Assembly: GCA_963920575.1 (NCBI GenBank)
Contig: OY986969.1
Span: 1,622,001 to 1,686,000 of the forward strand
Direction of reading: 5' to 3'
Source: Narthecium ossifragum
Lineage: Eukaryota; Streptophyta; Magnoliopsida; Dioscoreales; Nartheciaceae
Length of the DNA: 64,000 nt
In this document: one piece after another, positions 35,066 through 47,521 of the stretch
How the letters are laid out: each line of letters starts with the position of its first letter
Position numbering within the stretch: position 1 is the first letter of the stretch
Notes under the pieces: generated by a model
Database searches by the model: none
What the model saw: only the letters and a program-made list of their open reading frames with translations
Told to the model about the DNA's origin: nothing
Translations under genes and position numbers: made by a program

Positions 35066-36788
35066 GTGTTGAAAGAACTCTAATCATTGAATCCAAAAAC
35101 TTAAGTCAACCCACATGCTAGAATGATTATGGGTCCTTACACGTGAATATTTAATTAAATTAGCGGCAACGAAATGCGTAACATGGGATTCGAATATCAT
35201 GAAAGAACTCTAAACACCCAACCTAAAAAGCTTAAACAAATAGGGAGGCTATCGGTGGGAGAGCTCGTCGTCCGTTGGATTAGGTGGCAGGCTTATGAGT
35301 TTGGGCTCCAAGCTATGAGTCCCTCACGATGTTATGAGTTTGGGCTCCAAGTTTCGAGTTTAAATGATCATGAGTTCCCATACGTGACTATTTAATTAAA
35401 AAGAAATGTGTGACACAGAGTTCGAACTCGGGACCTATGCTTTGATATCATAAAAGAATTATAATCACTCAATCCGAAAACTTAAACTAATAGTTGAGAT
35501 TGAGTTTATATTGATGTAGTCTAACATCCTGGATAATAAGACATTCGCTGACAACTATTGGAATGGTACAATGTGGTATATATTCCATGCTCGGTGGCCT
35601 TGGTCGGTGATGTGGTTGTCGGACATAGAGGTCGAGAGGAGAACCATTGGAGAGGAGAGGAGAGCCATCCGGGAGAGGAGAGGAGGCGAACGAAGGAGCA
35701 TGTGTGATGCATCACGTGATATCGATATCACGTGATGCATCAACTGATTTTGCACGAAGTCATCTTTTTTCATCAACTGATGTAGCAGGCCGTTGATGCA
35801 TTTGATCAACTAAATATAGGTTTGAATCGTGATGCTATATCAGTTGATGCAGATAACCAAACACGTCCTAAATGTATATTGCAGAATATTAATGGGAAGA
35901 TGAATGCAAAGGCTGATGGGGTAATAAGCAACTCTCGTCATCAGTAGTGCCATCTGCCAACGACCCTGCAGAGTGCAGGCCCACTAATCCCTAGCCCACC
36001 TTCCAATTTGTGGCGACATACACGATTCCAAGCCATGCACACTAGACAAACCCCTCATTACTCCCTTCCTTCCATGAATGTGCATATATAAGAGAATTGC
36101 TACCACAGTTGACTGCCATAAATATTTGATGTTCGAAACTTACAAACATGTGATTGAACACTCCCGACTTTAATCGTGTCTGGAAGCCAATGAAATGTAT
36201 TGCTATTTGCCTTGCATGCGGCTTCAATCGATTTCAAACAATTGTCACATATATACATAATACATACCATAACAAACAAAGAATGCTAAGTTTTCCATTT
36301 CACATGCATTTCTTGTTATAGAGATATCCAACATCTACCAAATCACACCATAAATCGCAACAAACCTGGCCTTTTGTTGATCTAATATTTGGTGGCCTCC
36401 TTTATGGCATGGTGAGACTACCAAGCCATGCAACTCTGTGTTAATTTTGAGTTTTGGCAGCCACAAGAAATCATCTGTAATATCGATAACAACAGCATAG
36501 ACATATCTACATCACCAATGTGATTTTATGAAAGAATTATAACACATAATCTAAAAACTTAAGCCGATTGGTGGGGACGACTTTATATTGATATACTCGA
36601 ACACTATAGTAAATAAATGATATGACCATTCTCTGAGAATCAGAAGGGGAAATTTTTTAGAGTGGTGGTAAGAATAAAGTTGTTTATAAAAAAGAAAAAT
36701 AAACAAAGAATCTGGTCACGTGGTGGCATTTGATTGGGTGGTTAGATGGGGTTGTTGGGGCTGCCAGCTCCAAGGGATAGACCGTTCA
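35066..36788. other. Intergenic, dispersed short repeats
   Basis: Three diverged copies of a phrase like 'tatcataaaagaattataatcactcaatccgaaaacttaaact' occur near 35190, 35440 and 36520. No gene is recognised. Confidence 0.5.
35706..35741. repeat. Perfect 36-bp palindrome
   Basis: The sequence reads the same on both strands: half-site gatgcatcacgtgatatc and its exact reverse complement, with no spacer. It contains two G-box cores (cacgtg) and a central atcgat. Confidence 0.95.
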
Positions 36789-37464
36789 GGGAGTGTTTGG
36801 TTGCGCGAATCGCTGATACACCCAGATTATGGGATGCGGTCATGATATATACATCGGTCATCTAACGCTGGTGTTTAGTTTACCTTTGGGATCATATGAT
36901 GCAACCTGATCTCATTTAAGCTGGAAGGGAGGATCCGACGGCTGAGAACCCGCCATAGTAGGATCGGCGAAAAGTGGACCTCGTTGGAGCTCGGGACTAA
37001 GGGAGAAGGGAGTCGATCCACCGGGTCGAATCAAGCCGTTGGGCTACATAGGCGGTGGATCCGAAAGGGGGGACGGTAGTGCTTTGGAAGGGACGAAGAC
37101 GCTAGCAATGGGGGGAGGTGGTTGGTGGATCTCGCCTAGTCACGGCCGGAGAAGGGTCGCCGATCGACGAGACGATCATATCTGGAACTAGACGGGGTTG
37201 GGAAGAGCGGAGGTGGAGTCCTCATTGGAGTGGGTTCGCCGGTGAAGAGCTCGGGAGATGCGGGGGAATTATGTTCATATGATGCACAAAATCAATTGAA
37301 AATACATCGTGGGATGCATGTGTCGCGCGATGCACTGTGTGAACCAAATGGTGGATCGTGGTATCAGGGTGTATCGCACGATGCATCCTACAAATCAAAC
37401 GAGGGATCGGGGTATCAGGGTGCATCGCGCGATGCATCGTGATACACCCCAACCAAACAGCCCC
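36789..37464. mobile_element. Tourist-like element with internal repeats
   Basis: Left end GGGAGTGTTTGGTTGCGCG and right end on the other strand GGGGCTGTTTGGTTGGGGTG are similar inverted termini, with GATACACCC-like sequence inside both. No convincing duplication was found, so borders are approximate. Three partial 50-bp repeats carrying 'gcatcgcgcgatgcat'-type palindromes occupy 37300-37452. The element ends about 210 bp before the gammaCAL start codon. Confidence 0.5.
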
Positions 37465-37674
37465 AAGTCTTTCTCCGACCCGACCGGCTCCGAGTCGGAG
37501 CCCATATGTCGACCCAACCAACATTCCAGACCCCAAACTCAGGTTGGGCCAAATACGAATCGAACTCGGTTCATATCCGACCCAACCAAGCCCATATTGC
37601 CGTTAGTCTCACCTCCTCTACTCGAACAGAGGCGGACAGAATCTCGATCGACCCCGACCCCGATAACGGCATCA

Positions 37675-40671
37675 ATGGCTGCGGCGTTAGCTCGCCTCTG
37701 TAAGCGAACCCTAGCCCTAAGCCCCTCCGCCGCCGCTGCGGCTGCCGGTGGCTCTTTCCTGCCGGCGCGAAGATTCTTGGCCGCCGCGGCCGCGTCGGAG
37801 GCGTCTTCGGATCGGGTGAAGTGGGACTACAGGGGCCAGCGGCGGGTGATCCCGCTGGGGCAGTGGCTGCCCAAGATCGCGGTGGACGCGTACGTGGCGC
37901 CCAACGTGGTCCTCGCGGGGCAGGTGACGGTGTACGACGGCGCCTCCGTGTGGAATGGCGCTGTTATCCGCGGCGACCTCAATAAGATCACCATCGGCTT
38001 CTCCTCCAACGTCCAGGAGCGATGCGTGCTTCACGCCGCTTGGTCTTCACCGACAGGTACGACCTCGATCTTGATCTCTTTCTTCGTTCTGATGGATATG
38101 CTCTTTGCTGCTGAATTTGATCCGGATCTGAACGCCTAGAAGAAAATCGATTACATGACTCTAAATGTATGATTAATATTAGATGGCTTGAGATGTGGTT
38201 CTGTGAACTTGATACTCGAGGGAAATGATTCCGTGAATAGATTTAGATGAAATTGGGGTCAAGGTTGAACTAGGGTGAACGTTTGCTATCTATATGGGAA
38301 AGCATTCGAATTAGGACTTTGACGGGACGGGTAGATTGAGCTTTTAACTTTTAGTGCTTTAAGTTCAAATTCATGCAGAAGGTGGTTTATATGAGAGTTC
38401 ATGGACAATGAGGGAGCTGAGATGGTTGTTAGTGAAGATGTGACTGCTGAGATCTGAGTCAGGATTGGACGGGATTGTCAGCGGGAAATCAACATTTTCA
38501 CAGTGATTTTGGTTATGCCATTTGAATTTAGTATGCAATAGTTGGAGACTTGAGATTGATGTAGTAGGGAAATCTATGATTTATCTTGGAAATGAGGTGG
38601 TGATCTGCATAGTGGAGGGAGATAGAGCATAAATGATTATTCAAGTTGGAGATTGGGCATAGAACTACTAGCCGATCGATAAAAAAAGTTGTCTGTATGG
38701 TTTATTATTGGACACAAGCTAGAGATGACCTGCTGAAAGGGTTTGGGATTGGGTGTAGTAGTAGTAAAGAGATGAGATTTGAGATGGTGATCGGGGATTG
38801 TGAAAGCATGAGATGACCTTGGTTGGGAGAGTATGTGGTTTTGGGTGGATGAATTCAACATCTTGGAAAGAGGTAGGAAGAAATTTGGTCCTGGGCTAAA
38901 ATCGCAGTGAAATGGTGAGAATGACATTGAAGGATGAGAGAAAAGATATATGAATAATAAGATTGCTAGTCATGCTTGTGTTTGGCTAGGAGAGATTCCG
39001 AAGAAATCTGTGCTTAATCCAAAAAAAATTGATATCTACTAAAGTACTTCAACAAGAAGCAGAACGTCGAGCCTTTGTGTAAAGACACGTAAGTATTGTT
39101 GTCAGTGTTCTGTTTGACTAGAATTGAAGATTATTTCTATCTGAGATAGATGAACTATTATGCTACGACAAGAATATCAATGTCAACTGACCTATCATGC
39201 TACCAAAGTTTAGGCATGAAACAATGTGTTGGAGCATGGTTCGCGACATTAGTGGCAGTTTTGCTCAAAAAGAACCTGAAACTAATAGTTTTGGATCTGA
39301 AACATGATTGAATGCTTCATCTGAAACCCATGCGTCGTGCATTGTTTACTTAGGATTCTAAGTGAGTCCAGCATTTGAGACACTATTCTCTTTTGCAACT
39401 TATAACAAACATTGGGTATCCTCTCCTCTCGATTTGGGGGTATCCTATTCTATCCTCACGATTGTGCCACCGCAACTCTCCTTCACTCTCGTAATGTCGC
39501 CAGTGAGTCTCGATTAGGTCGGTATCTTCTCCTCTCATGCTACCCTGCCTCCTCTCATCTCCTCTCACTACGCTACTGCCACTCTACCATCTCTGTTCTC
39601 TTTTTATGGGCCGAATTCTTCTCTCTGTTTTTTTTGTCTTCCACACTCACTTCCCTAATCCTTGGTTTTCATTCTAAAAAATGTTTTGGCATGTGTGATA
39701 GAGACATTTGTGTCATTGCACGTCTCATGCTACGGCATGTGCCATCTTAGGTGTTGGCCGGCACGGTCCGTGATGTGGCATGGAAATCCTTGCGTTGCAA
39801 GAAGGATCATATGATGAATCTTTGACCTTGCTAAGATTGCTACTATTGGCTACTGAATGAGAGAAGAGTGGAACTGATGAACGGATCACATGCCAAGGTT
39901 TGATAAACATGCCAAAGCTGTCAGAAATGGTCACAACCATTTCTGCAAATGATCTGGATATGACCAGGGTTTAGTAATCTTGTTATCATCTCTTTGAAGA
40001 GATTTAGCACCCTTTGGTTATTAACTATGTCTGGTTATTTGTGTGACTCATTGAAAGAAGAGTTCAGCTCATGGCATTATCTGTAATTATGCTGTGCTCA
40101 AACGGCCTTCAGGCAACTCTTTTGCATTTTTAGATTCTTTGGTGATTGTGGGCTACCAAATAAGGCTTATTTTATTTGATTTTCCAGAATCGGGGATTCC
40201 ATGACGCATCTCTCAGTAATACCTCATGCATGAGCTCTTCTTATCAGAACAAAGACTTTTCAGATCTCATCTTGAACATTTCTCCTCCTATCAGGACTTC
40301 CAGCGGAGACATCGATCGAGCGCTATGTCACGATTGGTGCTTACTGCCTTTTGCGATCATGCACCATCGAGCCTGAATGTATTATAGGACAGCGCTCCAT
40401 CCTCATGGAAGGTTCGTTGGTAGAGACGAACTCAATCCTTGAAGCTGGATCTGTTCTCCCACCTGGACGGAGGATTCCAACTGGCGAACTTTGGGCTGGC
40501 AATCCAGCAAGGTTTGTCAGGAAGCTGACCCATGAAGAAATCCTGGAGATCCCAAAACTTGCTGTTGCCATCAATGATCTGATGCAAAGCCATTTCTCCG
40601 AGTTCCTCCCCTATTCCACAGCTTATTTGGAATTGGAGAAGCTGAAAAAGGCCTTTTCAATCCCTCTTTAA
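37675..40671 (+). CDS. Gamma carbonic anhydrase-like protein, mitochondrial complex I
   Basis: Two coding exons, 37675-38056 and 40295-40671, join in phase 1 at GGA to give 252 aa, the length I recall for Arabidopsis GAMMA-CAL1/2. Residues 1-50 are Ala/Arg/Ser-rich (MAAALARLCKRTLALSPS), typical of a mitochondrial presequence. The left-handed beta-helix hexapeptide repeats follow, with YVAPNVVLAGQVTVYDGASV, VIRGDLNKITIG, ERCVLHAAWSSPTG, TIEPECIIGQRSILMEGS and ILEAGSVLPPGRRIP. The C-terminal helix holds the conserved EFLPYSTAYLELEKLKKAF. GammaCAL proteins form a trimer with gamma-CA subunits on the matrix arm side of plant complex I and are needed for its assembly. The start was chosen at MAAALARL; the frame is open further upstream into repeat sequence. 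The single intron is 2.2 kb. It converges on the SPL gene. Confidence 0.95.
38057..40294 (+). other. Intron of the gammaCAL gene
   Basis: GT at 38057-38058 and AG at 40293-40294 (tcctatcag). No nested gene was seen. The block at 39400-39700 is C/T-rich, with a short unrelated frame. Confidence 0.85.
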
Positions 40672-41438
40672 ATGTCTATTAATCAGCATCAGTCCCATCA
40701 AAGTTTTACCTCAAAAACGAAGTTGCTTTCGAGGAATAAGCTGCCAGCAAATATTTCAAGCTAGAACTTTCGATCTTTGCTTGGATTGATGGTGGATGTG
40801 TATCAATCATGAAGTCTTGTAAATTGATTCCTAGAACCGGGTGTTTTTACCATTCTGTTGTCCTTTGCCTTTTTTACATCTCAAAACAGATCCTGTGGAC
40901 TTTCGATCCCCTTGATAAGGAGAATGTTTACTTGCTAGTGTGATCTATGGAATGATTGTGGTTACTGAAGCTTGGAATACTTCTCATTCTATCAAAGTGC
41001 AAGGTTGTCATGTGGATATGCCATCAGTTTGAAGCATGCCTTTCCCGGGATCAAGTTGAAAAGTTTTGATTTTTTTTAAGCCTGAAAATTGAGGACTAAT
41101 CTGCAAGTTCTGGCATGAATTCTGCAAGAATATGCCAATGAAAGATGCTTGAAGTTTAAAATTTCTCAGCACAGTCTTTTGCAGGGTTTAACTTATCATT
41201 GATTTCTGGAAGAACATGCCAAAACCTCTATGATGCGCTGAAGGGGAACACAGAAGCACACGACCACTACAAGAAAGACGAGAGAGAGGCATACATGAAA
41301 AGCACCCGAGAAAGGATAGCCAAAACGAATGAAGTCCTTGATCAATTCCAGAATCCAAAAGACTGAAACTTACTTCAGGAAATCCAGGAGTAGAGTTAAT
41401 TAGCAAAAGAAGGGTGGCAAAATACAACTGAACCTAAT

Positions 41439-44400
41439 CTACTGCCAAGAAAAGGGAAGAGCTTGGGAGGTTCCGTCGGAGCTCCCCGCGCCTCCAACAT
41501 GGAACATGCCCTGGCAATGGAGATCAGCGTCGTTAGCGTCGGCAACTAGAACAGTGCCAACTTGCTCGTTAATGATCCCCGAACAAGAAAACCCTGTTGG
41601 TGAGACACTGCTCGAAGCCTGCGAGCCCGTGTACCTACTGAGTCCGCCGCTGTACTGCATACTGGAAAGCAACGGTTGGCCAAGGGGGATACGATCAGCC
41701 GGAACCATTTGGCCTATGTGCATAGGTGTGGTCTGGGTTGGTGATGACAGAAGAGAGAGAGCACGGTCAGAGTTGAGAACTGGGGTTAAACCGTTGGAGA
41801 ACATCTTGACACCACTGCTTTCGGATGAAGAGATGGTCTTGAGGAACGGCGGGTGGATGGAGCTTTCCAGCGTATTTCGGGTGCCAAGGGAGGTGTTGCT
41901 CTCTTGTAAGAAAGGGAACTGCTTGCCTTCTTTGAAGGTAATGGAGAAGGAAGTAGGAAGATGTTGTTGCCTGTCCATGAGATGCAGCGACGGGTGGTAA
42001 AGCGCATCTTCCTCGGTTTTGACAATCCCCGCCCAGCTGGGATCTGGTGTTGAAGTTGGAAATATTGGGGGATATGTTGTGAATCTGGCTCCTGAGAAGA
42101 AACAAAGTTATCAGCAGTTACACTTGCAATATCAAGAAGTATCACAGCAGCCCCTCAACAGCATAATAATATAGGAAGAAGAAGCATCAAGATGAGGAGG
42201 ATAGCATTGTAGTTTGAACCTTGGGAAGTAGTGAACAAGTTCGCAGAGTTCATAGAATCCGGCTGGGGCTTCCTTCGCCGGCGGTTGTGTCCATCCAGAC
42301 GTTTTCTACAACTTCGCTTCACTTCATCAAATTCCACCAGTAGGTGAAACCTGTGTATCACCACCAACTCAGGATGAAACTCCAATGTCCATGAATAGAG
42401 AATGCAAGAAAGATAGATTTCGTTCGAGCAATAGAAAGAGAGCGGTGATGGATAGAAGAGGATGATTGCGCACTAAAACATTACTAAAAATCAGCACAGA
42501 GATCTTATGATCACATATCACTACGACTCAAATTCTTTCAACAAAATCCTTGGTTCTTAAAGATTAAGACAGTCATCGTGAAATGAGATCAAGCGGATGA
42601 CTCCATATTTCAAGGCAAATTAAAGTTTACATTAGTACCACTACTCTTCATATCTATGGGTCTAGAATACTATATACAACTATCAGACATCGTGGGCTTT
42701 AATACCATAAGCCAATCATGATAAGATTGCAAGGAACACATGTTGGCCTCATCCTGGAAAGATACAGACCATAGTTCTGAAAAGGAGCTTCTTAAACTCG
42801 ACTGATAAAATCTTAGAACAGCTTAGGATTGGACAGCTTACATTTTTCCTGCCAACAGTAGGAGGGCTAAAAAACTGCGTTGTAGGTTACTACAAAGTGG
42901 GCTAAACTAGGTTGTGATTTTCCTCCCTTTTCCCTGTCATCGTTTAGGTTCATCTCCTAGTGTTCCATCTAAGTTTATCATGTTCAAAATCACAAAGGCA
43001 AGACCTACCATCACAGCACAGTTGAATTGATCTGGAAGTACAAAAGCAGAAAAATGCAAAATCACTTTACCATTCCAAGGCAAGAATATCACAAAAACCT
43101 TTTTCACTACCATGAAAGAGGGTTCTGTCATCATCTGAACGTGTGAATGACTTTGAAATACAAGGTAATTGCGAAAAAAAGGTATCATATTTAGCAACCC
43201 CAAACGAGAGATAAGTTTGTTAAGGCTTGCTAAAGATGAAAATCAGGGATGAGCCCCGAAAACAAACAAGGGATATACAAGGTACGTAATCTTCGACAAA
43301 CTAGTAAGGATTAGAAGAATGGGATGGCAGAAATGCTGGAGCAATTGACCATTTTCTTCTACGATGCGGTGGAGGTGAGCTCCCTAATCAGGGTCTAAAG
43401 TATGAGATGCTAACCAAACAAAAAATAGATCGACATGCTTACTAATATCAAAACACTTACCAGATGATATCAATAAAGAGCTAGCCAACTCTGCAACGTT
43501 ACAATCAAGGAAAGAAACAGATAAAGATAATAATAAAAAAAGTTGAAAGTTTTAAGCTGTAGAGAGATGCATGTATTTACGGAAAATAAGAACAGTAGAA
43601 GTCAAGAGGGTCATCAGTTCTTTCAACTCTCCCTGACAAGAAAAAAACATCAGACATGAGCAGGCAGAGAGATTCTAGTCCGCTTACTTGAAGGGATCAT
43701 CAAGTCTATACAAAAAGATCTAGTGCAAACTAGTACACGAATGAGTTGCAAAGCTATAATCTGGAACCTTATCGACAAGAACACAAAAATCAACTCTAAG
43801 GCGTGCAACGAAGTTGTGCGGTGAGCAAAAGATCAGGATCTTGACTAACTAGCAACCCCAAGATTTACTAGCATGCGAAAGACCTCCCTCATTTTTCTCA
43901 GGTAATGAGGAAACAAATTGAAAGACAAAGATCTTGGTAGTTGCACCAGACAATCATTCTCCCAACTCAAATTTTAAAAAAGGAAAGCCTTATGCAGCTC
44001 TCTATGCAATTCCACTGATAATAAAAAAAAATAGCATCTTGTACTAATGAGAAGAAAGTAAGGTAGGATTCAGAGGAGCACAGTAAAAAGCCTACCAAAG
44101 AGATAAGTAAAACTGAGGATTACAGACACCTCCACAAAAAACATGGGAGACAAAAAGGAAAAGTGAGCTGCTCTCGTCTCTCAATGATGAGAAACAGAGA
44201 GAGAGAGAGAGAACTGCAATTCAGATACACTGACACGAGGCAAAAGCGGAAAGATGAGAAAAAAAAGGAGATTTGGCATAGATATAGTGTCGGACAAAGG
44301 AGAGGACTTAGTCCTGCAGGAGAACAAGCAAGCAGCAACAAGCAAAGGAAAATGACACGCTAGGAAAGTAAGAGACAAAGAGAAAGCACAAACTTACATT

Positions 44401-45410
44401 TGAAGATTCTATCACAGAGGAACTGCCTATTGTTAGAATGACACATAAGTTGCAAAGCCCAAGAAGATTATAGGTGAAGACAAATGAGTTTCTGATGCAA
44501 CTTAATTGTGCAAAAAAGTAAGCATGCGAAGCTCTTCGCCTGTCCACAATTGAGCAATAGATTGTCAAATGTCCCGAAAATAACTCCTTACTAGTTCAAG
44601 AATTGAATAAACTTTGACTACAAGATCACAACAAGCATAAACACTCAAGCGAGTTCATAGAATATCTTATAATGAAGAGATAACTTTGCAAAAATCTGGG
44701 AAGTACAGCTGTGACATAACTGAACATTTTAAAAAAAGAAAATATCTAAGTTGGCCTCTGTACCTTCATTAGCAAATCTTAGGTAAACCCCAGGGTTTGT
44801 TTAAGAACAAGATCACCCTATAATCACAAATATTATCACTAGATATTGCAAGCTTAGGAATTCGAGGACAGGAAATCACACCAACAACTTTAGCATATAC
44901 CAATTAGAAAGGCAAATATAACTAAGAAGGGTTGAGAAAATGGTGACACAAATTACTATACTCTTGAGAGCAATCATATTGAGTTTACCTGCTACACTGC
45001 TGGCAGAACCTCTGCTCTTGGCCCCCAACCAGCACCATCTGAGTCTTGGAATGGGCCTCGCATACCTTATGCCGCCGGTGATAGTCCCTGCACTTGCTAA
45101 GATCAGACTTGCAGCCATCAACCAAGCAAGATACAACTTGGTTGCCATTGCTCGGCGCGCGAGGTCTCTTCGACGGGCCAGGCGGCGACACCACCGTCGT
45201 GGCCGACACCCTCGCCTGCTCCTTCCACCTCTCTGAAGATCCAAATTCCCCCAACCCACCCAATTTCAGGTCCACCGAGCAATCCGGCCGGCTCCCTTGC
45301 CGGCCAACACCGGCGCCACGGGTGGAAGAGATTGCCGGGCCTAGGCTGGGCTCGGCATTCTGTTGCAATTCAGCTAAATCCCAAGATGGCATCTTTAAAT
45401 CCCACGCCAT
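41439..45410 (-). CDS. SBP-box transcription factor, SPL16/18 type
   Basis: Three coding exons, 44989-45410, 42220-42350 and 41439-42091 (422, 131, 653 nt), join in frame to 401 aa. The N-terminus [16 protein letters not shown] and [13 protein letters not shown] is typical of the OsSPL16/OsSPL18 group. The SBP domain spans exons 1 and 2: [59 protein letters not shown] and the nuclear signal HNRRRRKPQ. Exon 3 has [16 protein letters not shown] and ends [20 protein letters not shown] plus SWQ, matching the C-terminus I recall for OsSPL16. SPL proteins bind GTAC cores and control phase change, inflorescence and grain or fruit size. A miR156 site lies in exon 3. Exon 1 is GC-rich and intron 1 is 2.6 kb. 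One typical SBP change is seen: LVEFD where many members have LGEFD. Confidence 0.95.
41745..41764 (-). promoter_or_regulatory. miR156 target site in SPL coding exon
   Basis: The plus strand reads tgacagaagagagagagcac, so the minus-strand mRNA carries the standard SPL target for miR156/157. It encodes the ALSLLS part of [10 protein letters not shown]. Against the common miR156 sequence it has a single mismatch, the one usually found in SPL targets. This predicts juvenile-phase repression of the gene. Confidence 0.93.
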
Positions 45411-45432
45411 GAAACTATTCCTCTATGTACTT

Positions 45433-45464
<32 letters not shown>

Positions 45465-46310
45465 CTCTTTTGTGATCACCCACCCAACTCCTTGCCCCTT
45501 TCTCTCCAACTCGCTATTCTCTGACGCCCACCAAAGCCACACTATCAACCAATCCAATCTTGCCGCTTTCCTCTCTACTCCATCAAAACAAACAGCACTA
45601 TCCCACTCCTAAGATTCCACCAAGAACTCAAATAAACTTGGCCACCGGACCCATCAAATGAACACAAAAAAAGGGAGAAATGGGTAAGGTAGCCAAGTGG
45701 ATTAAACATTAAAGCGCAGCGATTAGACGAGAAAAGAGCAAGAACACAACGCCAAATCTCTCATTGACGTCGCGCTAAAGCCCCCGTAAAAAAGATAATT
45801 GCGTAAAGATGAACCAAAGAAGGGGGAGGGGAACCTAGAGTAGGCCAAAAGCGCAAGAAAGCATAAAAAAAGCAGAGAGATGGGTACCCAAGAAATCACC
45901 CAACCAAGCCTCCCAGACCATCAAAATCCAATCTTGGCAAGCCTTCCAGCAGCCCCAAGTTGCAGGATAACCTTGGAAAAGTAAAATAACCAAAAATATA
46001 TAGAGAGGAAGGGCTGGAGGGCTGCAAGGGAACCAAACCAAAAGGCTAGGAAACTGAAAACCAGTCAGTACAGAGAAACCAACAGTAGCAGCAGCAGTGG
46101 TTTGATTTGGGGTTTTACAACCATTAAATCCCTGACATGGATTGCCCTCCGAGGAGAGAAGATATTGTGGAAAGGGCAAAAGCAATAAAGGAGGAGGAGG
46201 AGGAGGAAGGCAGGAGTTATGCTGTTCAGCAGGCTAAGGACTATCATGTAGTCCACCCTCCTCCTCCTCCTCATATAATGATCTAAAAGTTGGAGCAGAC
46301 CCATACACAG

Positions 46311-46344
<34 letters not shown>

Positions 46345-46994
46345 CTTAAGCTAGAAAATTATTGACAGCTTCAACAGTGTTATTGGATATTGTATTCAAA
46401 AGCTAGAGAGAGAAACAGAGAAGTTGGTATTTGGAGAGAGAGAGAGTTCTCTAGAGTGAGAACTGTCAAAGGCATGTGTGAGGATTCATTTCATTACATA
46501 CATGGGGGTAGAGAGAGAAGGAACAGTTGTAGAGAGAGAAAGAACAGTGACAAGGAAAGTGACAGGGTGTTGTTGCTTTCAACTTTTCAAGAAGGGGGGG
46601 AAGGGGAGAGGAAAAGTACAAAGGGCCGAGGGATGGGTAAGTTTTATGGGGTTTATGCTCCATCTTTCCTGACATGTTTTTCTTTTTCTTTCCTCTCTCT
46701 CTCTCTCTTCTATCTCCACCTCTCTCTCTTTATATATAACATCCTTCCCAAGATTACTAGTGGCTAATTTTTCTAATCAATTAGCTTGGCAGTGATTAAA
46801 ACTGATTTGACTGCTGGTCAACATCTTTATCTTATTTTGTTTGACCCAAACCATCCATCTGATCCGTTCGGATCGAATATGGAATAAATTTATAAAATGG
46901 ATAAAATAAATGTTTACGTACATTTTTTTTAAATATATTTAAATATATAAATTGGATTTATACATATTTATCCATTATCCAAACATACCATTGT
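45411..46994 (-). promoter_or_regulatory. 5' leader and promoter region of the SPL gene
   Basis: Upstream of the start are CT/GA blocks at 45431-45465, 46314-46343 and 46430-46600, as often seen in SPL leaders. Several short open frames lie here on minus, but none has a recognisable domain. The transcription start cannot be fixed by eye. Confidence 0.5.
46314..46343. repeat. (GA)n microsatellite
   Basis: About 15 GA dinucleotides in the upstream region of the SPL gene. Confidence 0.9.
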
Positions 46995-47293
46995 AGGGGA
47001 TAGGGAATCGGGTTAAGCCCACCTTATTCATGTATTACAGTCAAATAACATCTAATTCTCATTTTTATCCTCATTTTTATCTCCACTTTATTCATATTTT
47101 TTAACCAATCATTACTACATTTTCTCTTCTTTTTAACCCATCACATCAACTTTATCCCTACTTTTTCAACCAAACGTTACTAATTTATCACAACTTTTCA
47201 ATAAAATATCATACACATCCCACTACTTATTCCACATACTAATCACTATTCTCTCTTATCCTGGAATTGTTTATCTCACAACCAAACGACACC
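46995..47293. mobile_element. MITE, copy A of a repeated family
   Basis: Shares long stretches with 52590-52979, including 'aaccaatcattactacattttctctt' and 'atcacatcaactttat' in the same order. The right end CAACCAAACGACACC is Tourist-like. The left end is unclear. Confidence 0.6.
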
Positions 47294-47296
47294 TAA

Positions 47297-47518
47297 GCAC
47301 CGTTTGGTACATGGATAGTTAACCCGGGATAACTTTTATTCCGGGTTAAGGGGGGAATATTCCCCTTATTTCACACTTTATCCCTAAACACCCATAAAAA
47401 GTTATCCCCATTCCACTACTACTGCTCTCTGCTTTTTCCTTATCCCAAGTAATCATTACTACTTAACTCAAAATAATCATTATCTCAGAATAACTTTTAT
47501 CGCCGTATGAAACGGGCC
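47297..47518. mobile_element. Tourist-like MITE, 222 bp
   Basis: Left end GCACCGTTTGGTAC and right end on the other strand GGCCCGTTTCATAC. TAA flanks both sides exactly (47294-47296 and 47519-47521). The interior has GGGATAACTTTTA-like inverted sequences. It abuts MITE copy A. Confidence 0.7.
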
Positions 47519-47521
47519 TAA

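Noticed and set aside
41506..42000. 164-codon open frame on plus
   Set aside because: It is the antisense shadow of SPL exon 3.
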